Positions 1 to 6,346 of a stretch of DNA of 6,830 bases are shown in pieces. Each line of letters starts with the position of its first letter. Position 1 is the first letter of the stretch. The stretch comes from JBIOYL01 sp044870185. GTDB taxonomy: Bacteria; Actinomycetota; CALGFH01. The stretch covers positions 1-6,830 of the forward strand of contig JBIOYL010000005.1 of assembly GCA_044870185.1 (NCBI GenBank). The letters are read 5' to 3'. The notes under the pieces are model-generated. The model was not told where the DNA came from, did no database searches, and was given only the letters and a program-made list of their open reading frames with translations. A program made the translations under genes and the position numbers.

Positions 1-958
1 TGACCTGCTCGAGCTTGCGCACCTCGCGGATCACCCGGGTACGGCCCACCTTGTGCAGCTCGAACACCTCGGCCAGGTCGACCCGTGTCCCCACGATCGA
101 GCCGATGATCTGGATGCCGTTCAGCACGGTCTCGAAGATCGGCAGCTGCACGAAGTTATCGGCTGGCAGGGCGACGAAGATGAGCCGTCCTCCACGGCGC
201 AGCGACGCATAGGACTGCTCGAACGCCTTTGGCGCCACGGCCACCCCGATGGCCACGTCCGCGCCGCCGAGCGCCTTGATCGCCTGGACCGGGTCCTCGG
301 CCCTGGCGTTGACGGTGTGGTCGGCGCCCAGCTCCTTGGCGAGCTGGAGCTTGTCGTCCACGACGTCGACCGCGACCACGTGGGCGCCGAAGATCTTCGC
401 GTACTGCAGGGCCAGGTGGCCAAGGCCGCCGATGCCGAACACGGCGACCAGATCGGTCGGGCGGGCGCCGGAGACCTTGACCGCCTTGTAGGTGGTGACG
501 CCCGCACAGGTCAGCGGGGCGGCGTCGAGCGGGTCGACCTCGGGGGGCACGCGGCCGACGAAGTGCGCGTTGGCTTTGGCATACTCGGCGTAGCTGCCGT
601 CGATGAAGTAGCCGGTGTTGAGCTGCTTTTCGCACAGCGTCTCCCAGCCGGTCAGGCAGGCCTCACAGGTGCCGCAGGCGGAGCCGAGCCAGGGCAGGGC
701 GACCCGGTCGCCCACGGCCAACCCGGTCAGCTCGGTGACGCCTTCCCCGAGACGCTCGATGAGCCCGACGCCCTCGTGGCCGGGAATGAGCGGGAGCTTG
801 GGCTTGACCGGCCAGTCGCTGTGGGCGGCGTGAATATCGGTGTGGCAAAGACCTGAGGTCTCGATCTTGACCAGGACCTCACCCGGGCCAGGCTCGGGCT
901 TCGGCACGTCCTCGAGGACCAGCGGCTTGCCGAACTCGTGGACGACGGCGGCTTTCAT
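1..958 (-). CDS. adhP: Zinc-dependent alcohol dehydrogenase, AdhP type (C-terminus cut by window edge)
   Basis: Medium-chain dehydrogenase/reductase that would oxidise primary alcohols to aldehydes, or the reverse, with NAD(H) in the cytoplasm. Translation from the ATG at 958 gives 319 residues of a family usually about 340 long, so roughly 20 C-terminal residues lie outside the window. Catalytic zinc ligands are visible as C38 (GLCHTD), H61-E62 (PGHEG) and C151 (LTCAG). The structural zinc lobe has all four cysteines: C95, C98, C101 and C109. The Rossmann motif GIGGLGH is at 175-181, and D198 at the end of the second strand favours NAD over NADP. A Shine-Dalgarno sequence GGGAGG lies about 8 nt upstream of the ATG, which supports this start. 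The gene is divergent from the GH15 gene across about 450 bp. All key residues are intact, so it is probably functional. The physiological substrate cannot be read from the sequence. Confidence 0.95.
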   Translation of the reverse strand, partial: MKAAVVHEFGKPLVLEDVPKPEPGPGEVLVKIETSGLCHTDIHAAHSDWPVKPKLPLIPGHEGVGLIERLGEGVTELTGLAVGDRVALPWLGSACGTCEACLTGWETLCEKQLNTGYFIDGSYAEYAKANAHFVGRVPPEVDPLDAAPLTCAGVTTYKAVKVSGARPTDLVAVFGIGGLGHLALQYAKIFGAHVVAVDVVDDKLQLAKELGADHTVNARAEDPVQAIKALGGADVAIGVAVAPKAFEQSYASLRRGGRLIFVALPADNFVQLPIFETVLNGIQIIGSIVGTRVDLAEVFELHKVGRTRVIREVRKLEQV

Positions 959-1048
959 CACAGGGCCTCCCTTTGACCATCCGCCGCCGCCTCCTGTGGG
1001 ATGCTCGAGCGTCCGCTCGGCGAGGGCCGAAGGCACCGGAACGGCGAC

Positions 1049-1063
1049 ACCGGCATTGCCGGT
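1049..1063. promoter_or_regulatory. Perfect 15-bp palindrome, candidate operator upstream of adhP
   Basis: ACCGGCA-T-TGCCGGT is a perfect 7+7 palindrome around a single central base, about 90 bp upstream of the adhP start. A compact odd-length palindrome beside a possible -10 hexamer (TAGCAT, leftward, 1070-1075) is what a repressor or activator dimer site looks like. No regulator gene is adjacent, so the binding protein is unknown. In such GC-rich DNA some palindromes arise by chance, hence the modest confidence. Confidence 0.4.
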
Positions 1064-1147
1064 TGGAAGATGCTAGCGACGGCCGATGGCGGGCGGCACT
1101 CAGCGACAGGGCAGTAATCGCCCACCTCAGACGGCGAGGAGCCCCGT

Positions 1148-1178
1148 TCGATCGGGCCGGTGCCCCCTGTCCGATCGA
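1148..1178. repeat. Inverted repeat with CGATCG cores
   Basis: TCGATCGG (1148-1155) and CCGATCGA (1171-1178) are perfect 8-bp inverted arms separated by 15 bp. Each arm contains the self-complementary core CGATCG, and the cores are 23 bp apart, close to two helical turns. It could be a paired operator or simply an RNA hairpin. It lies upstream of the likely GH15 -10 element. Function is inferred only from position. Confidence 0.35.
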
Positions 1179-1305
1179 GCAGTCGCACGACGAACCTCGC
1201 CACAGCCCGGCTGGCCTGCGGCATCGACACGCCGGCCCCGGCCAGCAGCAGGCGACGCGCGGCCCTGAGTGGGCACGCCGCGTTTCGTTGGGCCACGGCG
1301 CTGGG

Positions 1306-1311
1306 TACAAT
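1306..1311 (+). promoter_or_regulatory. Candidate -10 element for the GH15 transcript
   Basis: TACAAT matches the housekeeping -10 consensus TATAAT at five of six positions and fits the TAnnnT rule for actinobacterial primary sigma factors. The -35 region at the expected spacing (TTTCGT, 1283-1288) is poor, which is common in actinobacterial promoters. It would start transcription around 1318, giving a leader of about 90 nt that contains the strong Shine-Dalgarno at 1368-1374 and the minicistron. Mapping of the transcript start would decide. Confidence 0.4.
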
Positions 1312-1367
1312 CTGCCGCAGGAGCACCTCACCTGTCGGCACGGCCGCTCCCCTCGGGGCGGCGGCCC

Positions 1368-1374
1368 AAAGGAG
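1368..1374 (+). promoter_or_regulatory. Ribosome binding site AAAGGAG of the minicistron
   Basis: AAAGGAG is the best Shine-Dalgarno sequence in the whole 5' region of the GH15 gene. It sits 8 nt before a GTG at 1383, not before the GH15 ATG at 1408, which is 33 nt away. In the GH15 frame there is no start codon at a proper distance from it. The site therefore serves the short frame at 1383-1415, or GH15 only indirectly. Confidence 0.5.
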
Positions 1375-1382
1375 CGCACGCG

Positions 1383-1415
1383 GTGCAGCTCGTCTTCTGC
1401 CGCTCCCATGGCTAG
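1383..1415 (+). CDS. Possible 10-codon minicistron overlapping the GH15 start
   Basis: A GTG 8 nt after AAAGGAG opens a frame of ten codons (read as M/V-QLVFCRSHG) and stops at TAG 1413-1415. The stop overlaps the GH15 start: the ATG at 1408 lies inside the last codons, in a different frame (ATGGCTAG). Because the GH15 ATG has no Shine-Dalgarno of its own, ribosomes finishing the minicistron could reinitiate at the ATG. The peptide resembles nothing known and shows no run of one amino acid that would suggest classic attenuation. This may be coincidence; no comparative evidence is available. Confidence 0.3.
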   Translation: MQLVFCRSHG

Positions 1416-3525
1416 GACCAGAGCCACCAGGACCCCGCCTGCGGGCGGCGCCGCCGGCGACCAGGCCGCCACCAGCCCCGAGCGGCCAGCCGCCTCCGGG
1501 CAACCGGCCGCACGCGGCGACGGGCAGGCCGAGAAGACCGGCCGGGCGGAGGTGGCCGGGCGGGCCGAGGTGCCGGCTCCGGCGCCTGAGCTGGAGACCT
1601 CCGAAGGCACGAGCCCGTTCCCGCCGATCGCCGAGTACGCGTTCCTGTCCGACTGCGAGACCAACGCCCTGGTCGCGCCCGGCGGCAACGTGGAGTGGCT
1701 GTGCCTGCCACGCCCCGACGGGCGCAGCGCGTTCGCGTCGATCCTGGACCGGGCGGCGGGCAGCTTCCGGCTCGGGCCGACCGGGGTCGCGGTGCCGGCC
1801 GGGCGCCGCTACCTGCCCGGCACGCTGGTGCTCGAGACCACCTGGCGGGCGCGCAGCGGCTGGCTGATCGTGCGCGACGCCATGTGCATCGGCCCCTGGT
1901 ACCACCAGCAGCGGCGCTCCGGGACCCACCGCCGGCCCCCGACCGACCACGAGGCCGAGCACACCCTGCTGCGCACGGTGAAGTGCATCATCGGCAGCGT
2001 GGAGCTCAGCCTGGACTGCGAGCCGGTGTTCGACTACGGGCGGACCGAGGCCCGCTGGGAGTATGCGGGGCAAGGCTACGGCGAGGCGATCGCGCACGCC
2101 GGGGACGGCAACGTCCCGTTGCGGCTGGTCACCAACTTGCGGGTGGGCTTCGAGGGTCGCGGCGCGCACGCGCGCACCACGCTGCGCGAGGGGGACCGGG
2201 CCTTCGTGGCCCTGTGCTGGCCCCGCTCGCAGTTCTCGGCCGCCGAGGAGTACTGGGCCGAGCGTGCCCCGCCGGCCACCTGCGACGAGGCCTTCGAGCG
2301 CATGGAGCGGACCGCGGAGTTCTGGCGTGGCTGGATCAACCAGGGGGTGTTCCCCGAGCATCCCTGGCAGAGCTACCTGCAGCGCAGCGCGCTGACGCTC
2401 AAGGGGCTGACCTACGCGCCGACCGGGGCGCTGCTGGCCGCCGCCACCACCTCGCTGCCCGAGACGCCCGGGGGCGAGCGCAACTACGACTACCGCTACA
2501 CCTGGATCCGTGACGCCACCTTCATGCTGTGGGGCCTGTACACGCTCGGGCTGGACCGGGAGGCCAACGACTTCTTCTACTTCGTGGCCGATGTCTGCGA
2601 AGGCGAGGAGGACCTGCAGATCATGTACGGGGTCGGCGGCGACAAGGAGCTGCCCGAGCAGACCCTGGACCACCTTGGCGGCTACGAGGGCGCGTGGCCG
2701 GTGCGGGTCGGCAACGCGGCCTACCGCCAGGCCCAGCATGACGTCTGGGGGGCGGTGCTGGACTCGGTCTACCTGCACACCAAGTCGCGGGACTACCTGC
2801 CGGAGCGGGTCTGGCCGACGCTCAAGCGCGCGGTCGAGTGCGCGGTGGCCAACTGGCACAAGCCCGACCAGGGGATCTGGGAGGTGCGCGGCGAGCCCCG
2901 CCACTTCACCTCCTCCAAGCTGATGTGCTGGGTGGCGGCCGACCGTGGCGCCCGGCTGGCGAAGCTGCACGGCGACCGCGACCTGGCCGCCAGCTGGCGC
3001 AAGGCCGCCGACGAGATCCATGCCGACATCTGCGAGCACGGCACCGACGAGCGGGGCGTGTTCGTGCAGCACTATGGGACGACCGCGCTGGACGCCTCGC
3101 TGCTGCTCATGCCGCTGGTGCGCTTCCTGCCGTCCGACGACCCGCGGATCCGCAAGACCGTGCTGGCCATCGCCGACGAGCTGACCGTGGACGAGCTGGT
3201 GCTGCGCTACCGCACCGACCAGACCGACGACGGCTTCGCGGGCGAGGAGGGCACCTTCACCATCTGCTCGTTCTGGCTGGTGTCGGCCCTGGTGGAGATC
3301 GGCGAGCTGGCCAGGGCGCGGCGGTTGTGCGAAAAGCTGCTGTCGTATGCCAGCCCGCTGCAGCTGTACGCCGAGGAGATCGACCCGCGCAGCGGCCGCC
3401 ACCTGGGCAACTTCCCGCAGGCGTTCACCCACCTGGCGCTGATCAACGCGGTCATGCACGTGATCCGGGCCGAGGTGGGCGGCGACGCGGCCCACTTCGC
3501 CCCGCTGGGCATGGCCGCGCTCTGA
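1408..3525 (+). CDS. Glycoside hydrolase family 15 protein (trehalase/glucoamylase type)
   Basis: An inverting exo-glucosidase of GH15, most like the actinobacterial trehalase branch, that would release glucose from trehalose or from alpha-glucan ends. No signal peptide is seen, so it is probably cytoplasmic. The product has 705 residues. Residues 1-68 are an Ala/Pro/Gly-rich, probably disordered extension. The trehalase-type N-terminal beta domain starts at about 70 (FPPIAEYAFLSD, then VEWLCLPRPDGRSAFASILD). The (alpha/alpha)6 barrel follows, with NYDYRYTWIRDATF at 359-372, GIWEVRGEPRHFTSSK around the likely general acid E492, and GEEGTFTICSFWLVSAL with the likely general base E613 or E614. 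The frame is open back to 973, but conservation begins only near residue 70; ATG 1408 is the first plausible start and lacks its own Shine-Dalgarno. GTG codons at 1552 and 1570 are alternatives. The choice between trehalose and glucan as substrate cannot be settled here. Confidence 0.93.
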   Translation: MARTRATRTPPAGGAAGDQAATSPERPAASGQPAARGDGQAEKTGRAEVAGRAEVPAPAPELETSEGTSPFPPIAEYAFLSDCETNALVAPGGNVEWLCLPRPDGRSAFASILDRAAGSFRLGPTGVAVPAGRRYLPGTLVLETTWRARSGWLIVRDAMCIGPWYHQQRRSGTHRRPPTDHEAEHTLLRTVKCIIGSVELSLDCEPVFDYGRTEARWEYAGQGYGEAIAHAGDGNVPLRLVTNLRVGFEGRGAHARTTLREGDRAFVALCWPRSQFSAAEEYWAERAPPATCDEAFERMERTAEFWRGWINQGVFPEHPWQSYLQRSALTLKGLTYAPTGALLAAATTSLPETPGGERNYDYRYTWIRDATFMLWGLYTLGLDREANDFFYFVADVCEGEEDLQIMYGVGGDKELPEQTLDHLGGYEGAWPVRVGNAAYRQAQHDVWGAVLDSVYLHTKSRDYLPERVWPTLKRAVECAVANWHKPDQGIWEVRGEPRHFTSSKLMCWVAADRGARLAKLHGDRDLAASWRKAADEIHADICEHGTDERGVFVQHYGTTALDASLLLMPLVRFLPSDDPRIRKTVLAIADELTVDELVLRYRTDQTDDGFAGEEGTFTICSFWLVSALVEIGELARARRLCEKLLSYASPLQLYAEEIDPRSGRHLGNFPQAFTHLALINAVMHVIRAEVGGDAAHFAPLGMAAL

Positions 3526-3573
3526 CCCGAGACGGGGCGCACGCCGGCGCTGGGAGCAGGCGACCCCTGTGCC

Positions 3574-3593
3574 TCCTCCCCCGCCGGGGAGGA
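3574..3593 (+). promoter_or_regulatory. Hairpin that sequesters the amidase Shine-Dalgarno
   Basis: TCCTCCCC (3574-3581) pairs perfectly with GGGGAGGA (3586-3593) across a CGCC tetraloop. The right arm is exactly the Shine-Dalgarno of the amidase remnant (GGGGAGG at 3586-3592, 7 nt before its ATG). There is no following T-run, so it is not a standard intrinsic terminator, although T-less hairpins can act as weak terminators in actinobacteria. It may simply reflect an anti-Shine-Dalgarno C-rich stretch in a 74-bp spacer, or it may reduce translation of the downstream gene. Confidence 0.45.
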
Positions 3594-3599
3594 CCGAGC

Positions 3600-4246
3600 A
3601 TGGACGAGACGCTGTTCCGGTCGGCGACCGATGTGGCGGACATGCTGCGCCGCAAGCAGGTCTCGTCTCGTGAGCTGACCGGGATGCTGCTGGCCCGGAT
3701 CGATGCCGTCAATCCCGCGGTGAACGCGGTCGTCGAGCTGCGGCGCGAGGCGGCGTTGCAGGAGGCCACCGCGGCCGACCAGGCGATCGCCCGCGGCGCC
3801 GAACCGGGGCCGCTGCACGGCGTCCCCATGACGGTCAAGGACAGCTTCAACGTCGGACCTGGCCGGCTCCATCCGCATCCCGGCGAGCTTCTGCGGGGTC
3901 TACGGACTGAAGCCGAGCGTGGGGACCGTCCCGTTGACCGGGTTCCAGCCACCCGGTCCTCCGCCTGCTCCGAGCGAGATGACCTACATGTCGGCGGTCG
4001 GCCCGCTCGGCCGGTCCGCACGCGACCTGCGGACCGCGTTGACCGTGACGGCCCGACCCGAGGCCCCGGCGGCGCACGCCTACTCCTGGACCCTGTCGTG
4101 GCCGCGCCACGGCCGGCTGCAGGACTTCCGGGTCGGCGTCGTGCTCGACCACGACCACGCCACTCACCTTCGCCGAACTGCTCGGCGAGGTGATCGGGGG
4201 ATACGAGCCGCCACCGAGCCGGGGATACGAGCCGCCCCCGAGCTGA
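3600..4246 (+). pseudogene. Amidase-signature family gene, decayed with internal deletions
   Basis: Remnant of an amidase (Ser-cisSer-Lys hydrolase of carboxamides; intact members are about 450-500 residues). It starts at ATG 3600 after GGGGAGG. Residues 1-85 are typical, ending in GVPMTVKDSFNV with the catalytic lysine K80. At about 3852 the reading frame jumps: from 3853 the family block SDLAGSIRIPASFCGVYGLKPS continues in another frame, through VGPLGRSARDL and FRVGVVLDHDHA to about 4160. The stretch between, which should hold the GGSSGG motif with both catalytic serines (roughly 70 residues), is missing. A third piece (LTFAELLGEVIGGYEP, from 4163) lies in the third frame and stops at TGA 4244-4246; its assignment to the same gene is less certain. 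The C-terminal part is absent. It cannot encode an active amidase. Its position 74 bp behind GH15 suggests former co-transcription. Confidence 0.85.
4197..4244 (+). repeat. Two-copy 24-bp tandem repeat at the end of the amidase remnant
   Basis: Units at 4197-4220 and 4221-4244 match at 22 of 24 positions; the differences are A4213/C4237 and C4220/T4244. The period is a multiple of three, so it duplicates eight codons (GYEPPPSR, then GYEPPPS). The T at 4244 turns the final CGG into TGA and ends the frame. It looks like a slippage duplication within decaying sequence. Confidence 0.8.
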
Positions 4247-4249
4247 CGA

Positions 4250-4269
4250 AGCAGGCCCGTTGGGCTGCT
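4250..4269. terminator. Possible bidirectional terminator hairpin between convergent genes
   Basis: AGCAGGCCC and GGGCTGCT form an 8-bp stem with a single bulged G around a GTT loop. It lies in the 21-bp gap between the stop of the amidase remnant and the stop of the MarR gene, and overlaps the MarR stop by two bases. The position suits a terminator for both converging transcripts. No T-run flanks it on either strand, so the call rests on location and pairing only. Confidence 0.35.
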
Positions 4270-4774
4270 ACCGCGTCGGGGGACGCTCGACCAGGGCGTC
4301 GACCTGGTCGACGAGGCGGTTCAGGGCCGGCAGGGCGGCATGCAGGGCCTGCTGCTGGTCGGCGGGCAGCGCCGCCAGCGCGGCGTGCAGGATGGCCGCG
4401 TTGGTGGCCTGCCACCGCGCCAGGGCGGCCGCGCCGGCAGGGGTGAGTCGCAGCGTGACGGTGCGCCGGTCGGCGCTTCCGCCGCTGCGGGCCACCATGC
4501 CCTGTGCCGCCAGGGCGTTGACCAGGGTGGTCACGGAGTTGGGGGCCAGCCGCAACCGGCGGGCGACCTCCCCGGGGCGGGCGTCGGGATGCTCGCCCAG
4601 GCAGGCCAGCAGTTCCAGTTGGGCGACGGTCAGGGGCTGGCCGGGGTGCCTGGCGCGGGCGGCGCGGCGCATCGCGCGGCGCAGGCGCGCGACGATGTCG
4701 GCCAGGTGGGGTGGGGGGCCGCCGGCGGCCTGCGGCGCGGGCCCGGACGGCGTGGGAGCTGCGGCGCGGCGCAT
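4268..4774 (-). CDS. MarR-family transcriptional regulator
   Basis: A winged helix-turn-helix repressor that probably binds as a dimer and releases DNA when a small aromatic or drug-like ligand binds. From the ATG at 4774 the product has 168 residues, typical of MarR. The wHTH spans about 50-115: LTVAQLELLACLGEHP, a recognition helix around APNSVTTLVNALAAQG (78-92), and the wing with the MarR hallmark DRRTVTLRLTPAG (102-114). Helical dimerisation segments lie at both ends (about 22-43 and 117-163). The first 20 residues are low-complexity Ala/Pro. A GTG at 4813 is an alternative start, but it would overlap the exporter by more than 30 bp. The ATG lies 4 nt after the ancestral exporter stop and has only a weak AGGA before it, so translation is probably coupled to the exporter. 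Likely target: the exporter promoter, about 1.6 kb upstream. Confidence 0.88.
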   Translation of the reverse strand: MRRAAAPTPSGPAPQAAGGPPPHLADIVARLRRAMRRAARARHPGQPLTVAQLELLACLGEHPDARPGEVARRLRLAPNSVTTLVNALAAQGMVARSGGSADRRTVTLRLTPAGAAALARWQATNAAILHAALAALPADQQQALHAALPALNRLVDQVDALVERPPTR

Positions 4775-4778
4775 CGTC

Positions 4779-5020
4779 CTAGGGTGGTGGGGTCGTGGGA
4801 GCACGCGGGCCACTGCGGGCCTCGGCGGTCATGGTGGTCGTGGCGGTGGCCAGCGCGACCACCACCAGCGCGAGCATGGCAAGGTGCGGGCCGGCCGCGG
4901 GATGCCGCGCCTGGACGGCCAGGTGGAGTGCGAGGGTCGGCACGGCGACGCCGAGCGCGGTGCCCAGCCCGCGGCTCAGGTTCACCAGGCCACCACCGGT
5001 ACCGCTGGCGCGGGCGGGGG
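4779..5020 (-). pseudogene. Displaced C-terminal segment of the MFS exporter
   Basis: In the frame shifted relative to the main exporter frame, this stretch reads RASGTGGGLVNLSRGLGTALGVAV and so on, the block that normally follows MFTPANNATIMA in DHA2 exporters. Two hydrophobic segments then follow (TALGVAVPTLALHLAV and PHLAMLALVVVALATA), and TAG stops the frame at 4779-4781, 4 nt before the MarR ATG. These would be the last two membrane helices. It has no start of its own and would be expressed only if the reading frame were restored. The exact junction lies near the G5 run at 5016-5020. Confidence 0.8.
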
Positions 5021-6250
5021 TGGCGCCATGATGGTGGCGTTGTTGGCGGGGGTGAACATGCCCAAGCCGAGGCCGAGCACGGCCAGTGCCGCCGCCAGCA
5101 CCGGCAGGGTCAGCGGCGCGGCCGTCAGCACGGCCAGGGCCAGCGCGGCGACGAGCGCACCGGTCAGGCAGCGTCGCCGGTCGCCGCCAAAAGCGTGCAG
5201 CCGCCCGCCGGCGGTGGCGGTCAGCGCGAACCCGGCGGGCAGGGCGGTCAGCACCAGCCCGGCGTGCTGCGCGGCCACCCCGGCGCCGGCCAGCACCACG
5301 GGCACCAGCACCAGCGGGCCGAACAGGACCAGGTAGCCACCCAGCGCGCCCGCCAGGCCCACCCCGACGCCGCCCCGGGCGAGCAGGGCGAGATCCAGCA
5401 GCGGGTCGGCGGCGCGTCGCTCGCGGGCCACGAACCCGCCGGCCGCGCCCGCGGTGAGCATGACCAGCACGAGCAGCGCCCAGCCCGGCAGGGGCAGGCC
5501 CGACACTGCCGAGACGCCCAGCAGCCCGGCGGTGACCGCCGTGCCGAGCAGCAGCAGCCCTGGCCAGTCGAGGCGGCCGAGCGGGGTGCGCTCGCGGGTC
5601 CGGGGCAGCAGGTAATGGCCGGCGACCACCGCGACCACGCCGACGGGCACGTTGATGCCGAACACCCAGCGCCAGCCGACCGTGCCGACCAACAGCCCGC
5701 CAAGGGTCGGCCCGAGCGCCAGGCCGAGCGCCTGCGCGGCGGCCTGAACGCCCAGCGCGGCACGCAGCCGCGCCTTGGGCACGCTGGTGGTGATCAGGGC
5801 GATGCTGTTGGCTTGCAGCATGCCCGCCCCGACAGCCTGCACCACGCGGAAGCCGATCAGCGCCCCCAGGGTCGGGGCCAGCCCACAGCCGGCGGAGGCG
5901 GCGCTGAAGATCACGAACCCGTACAGGTAGACCTGCTTGCGGCCGGCGGCGTCGGCCGCCCGGCCGGTCGGGATCAGCAGCGCGACCAGCGTGACCAGGT
6001 AGGCCAGCGAGACCCACTGCACCGCGGCCAGCGTCGCGGAGAACTCGCGGTGCAGGGCGGGGAAGGTCAGCGTGACGATGCTGGCGTCCAGTTGTCCCAT
6101 GAACGCGCCGAAGCAGACCGTGCCGACCGCCAACCACGGCGCGGCGGGATGGTCGCGGACCCGCGATGGGCGGGGCCGCTCGTGCAGCAGCCGCCGCCAG
6201 GCCCGCCCCGCCCGCTCCTGCCTACCGTGATGCTCACGCCGGCGGCGCAT
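4982..6250 (-). CDS. MFS drug exporter, DHA2 (EmrB/QacA-like), frameshifted near the C-terminus
   Basis: A proton-driven multidrug exporter of the inner membrane. The first membrane helix (WLAVGTVCFGAFMGQLDASIV) carries the DHA2 motif LDASIVTLTFP. Loop 2-3 has motif A (GRAADAAGRKQV). Helix 5 has motif C (LGPTLGGLL) followed by the typical GWRWVFGINVPVG, and GMFTPANNATIM marks helix 12. About 12 hydrophobic helices precede a frameshift near 5016-5020, after which 13 or so unrelated residues lead to TGA at 4982. The two missing helices lie in another frame down to 4779; repaired, the protein would be about 490 residues with 14 helices. Start choice is uncertain: ATG 6250 (weak GGGGGA upstream) leaves about 35 residues before helix 1, while ATG 6343 or GTG 6346 would add about 31. 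It forms an operon with the MarR gene. As written, function is doubtful. Confidence 0.85.
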   Translation of the reverse strand: MRRRREHHGRQERAGRAWRRLLHERPRPSRVRDHPAAPWLAVGTVCFGAFMGQLDASIVTLTFPALHREFSATLAAVQWVSLAYLVTLVALLIPTGRAADAAGRKQVYLYGFVIFSAASAGCGLAPTLGALIGFRVVQAVGAGMLQANSIALITTSVPKARLRAALGVQAAAQALGLALGPTLGGLLVGTVGWRWVFGINVPVGVVAVVAGHYLLPRTRERTPLGRLDWPGLLLLGTAVTAGLLGVSAVSGLPLPGWALLVLVMLTAGAAGGFVARERRAADPLLDLALLARGGVGVGLAGALGGYLVLFGPLVLVPVVLAGAGVAAQHAGLVLTALPAGFALTATAGGRLHAFGGDRRRCLTGALVAALALAVLTAAPLTLPVLAAALAVLGLGLGMFTPANNATIMAPPPPAPAVPVVAW

Positions 6251-6346
6251 GCCGTCCGGTCCCCCGCGGGAGTTGTCGCCACCGGTGCCGACGCGCACCA
6301 CCGGCAGCCGCAGCATGCCCGAGCGGTCGACCAGGCGGCCCATCAC

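Larger units (their letters stand above)
959..1407. other. Divergent intergenic region between adhP and GH15
   Basis: About 450 bp without a recognisable conserved gene. Frames that stay open here give Arg/Pro/Ser-rich translations with no recognisable domain. It must carry the promoters of both flanking genes. Visible elements are the adhP Shine-Dalgarno, a hairpin-forming CGAGCG-TC-CGCTCG at 1006-1019 in the presumed adhP leader, a perfect 15-bp palindrome at 1049-1063, an 8-bp inverted repeat at 1148-1178, a TACAAT element at 1306-1311, and a Shine-Dalgarno plus minicistron at 1368-1415. A TAGCAT hexamer read leftward at 1070-1075 could be an adhP -10 box, but no convincing -35 accompanies it. 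Confidence 0.6.

Noticed and set aside
53..856. Rightward 267-codon frame opposite adhP
   Set aside because: The leftward frame encodes a complete zinc-dehydrogenase motif set; this one has no motifs and a composition typical of an antisense frame.
973..1407. Upstream extension of the GH15 frame to 973
   Set aside because: The 145 extra codons are Arg/His/Pro-rich and lie across the divergent promoter region and palindromes. No family similarity is visible before residue 70 of the chosen product.
958..3495. Leftward open frame of 845 codons antisense to GH15
   Set aside because: It mirrors the GH15 coding strand, is a Gly/Arg/Val/His-rich translation without any family motif, and arises because stop codons are rare in GC-rich antisense frames.
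3853..4446. A separate small gene starting at ATG 3919
   Set aside because: The sequence from 3853 is the middle of an amidase in a shifted frame, and the ATG 3919 has no Shine-Dalgarno. Past about 4160 the frame runs antisense into the MarR gene.
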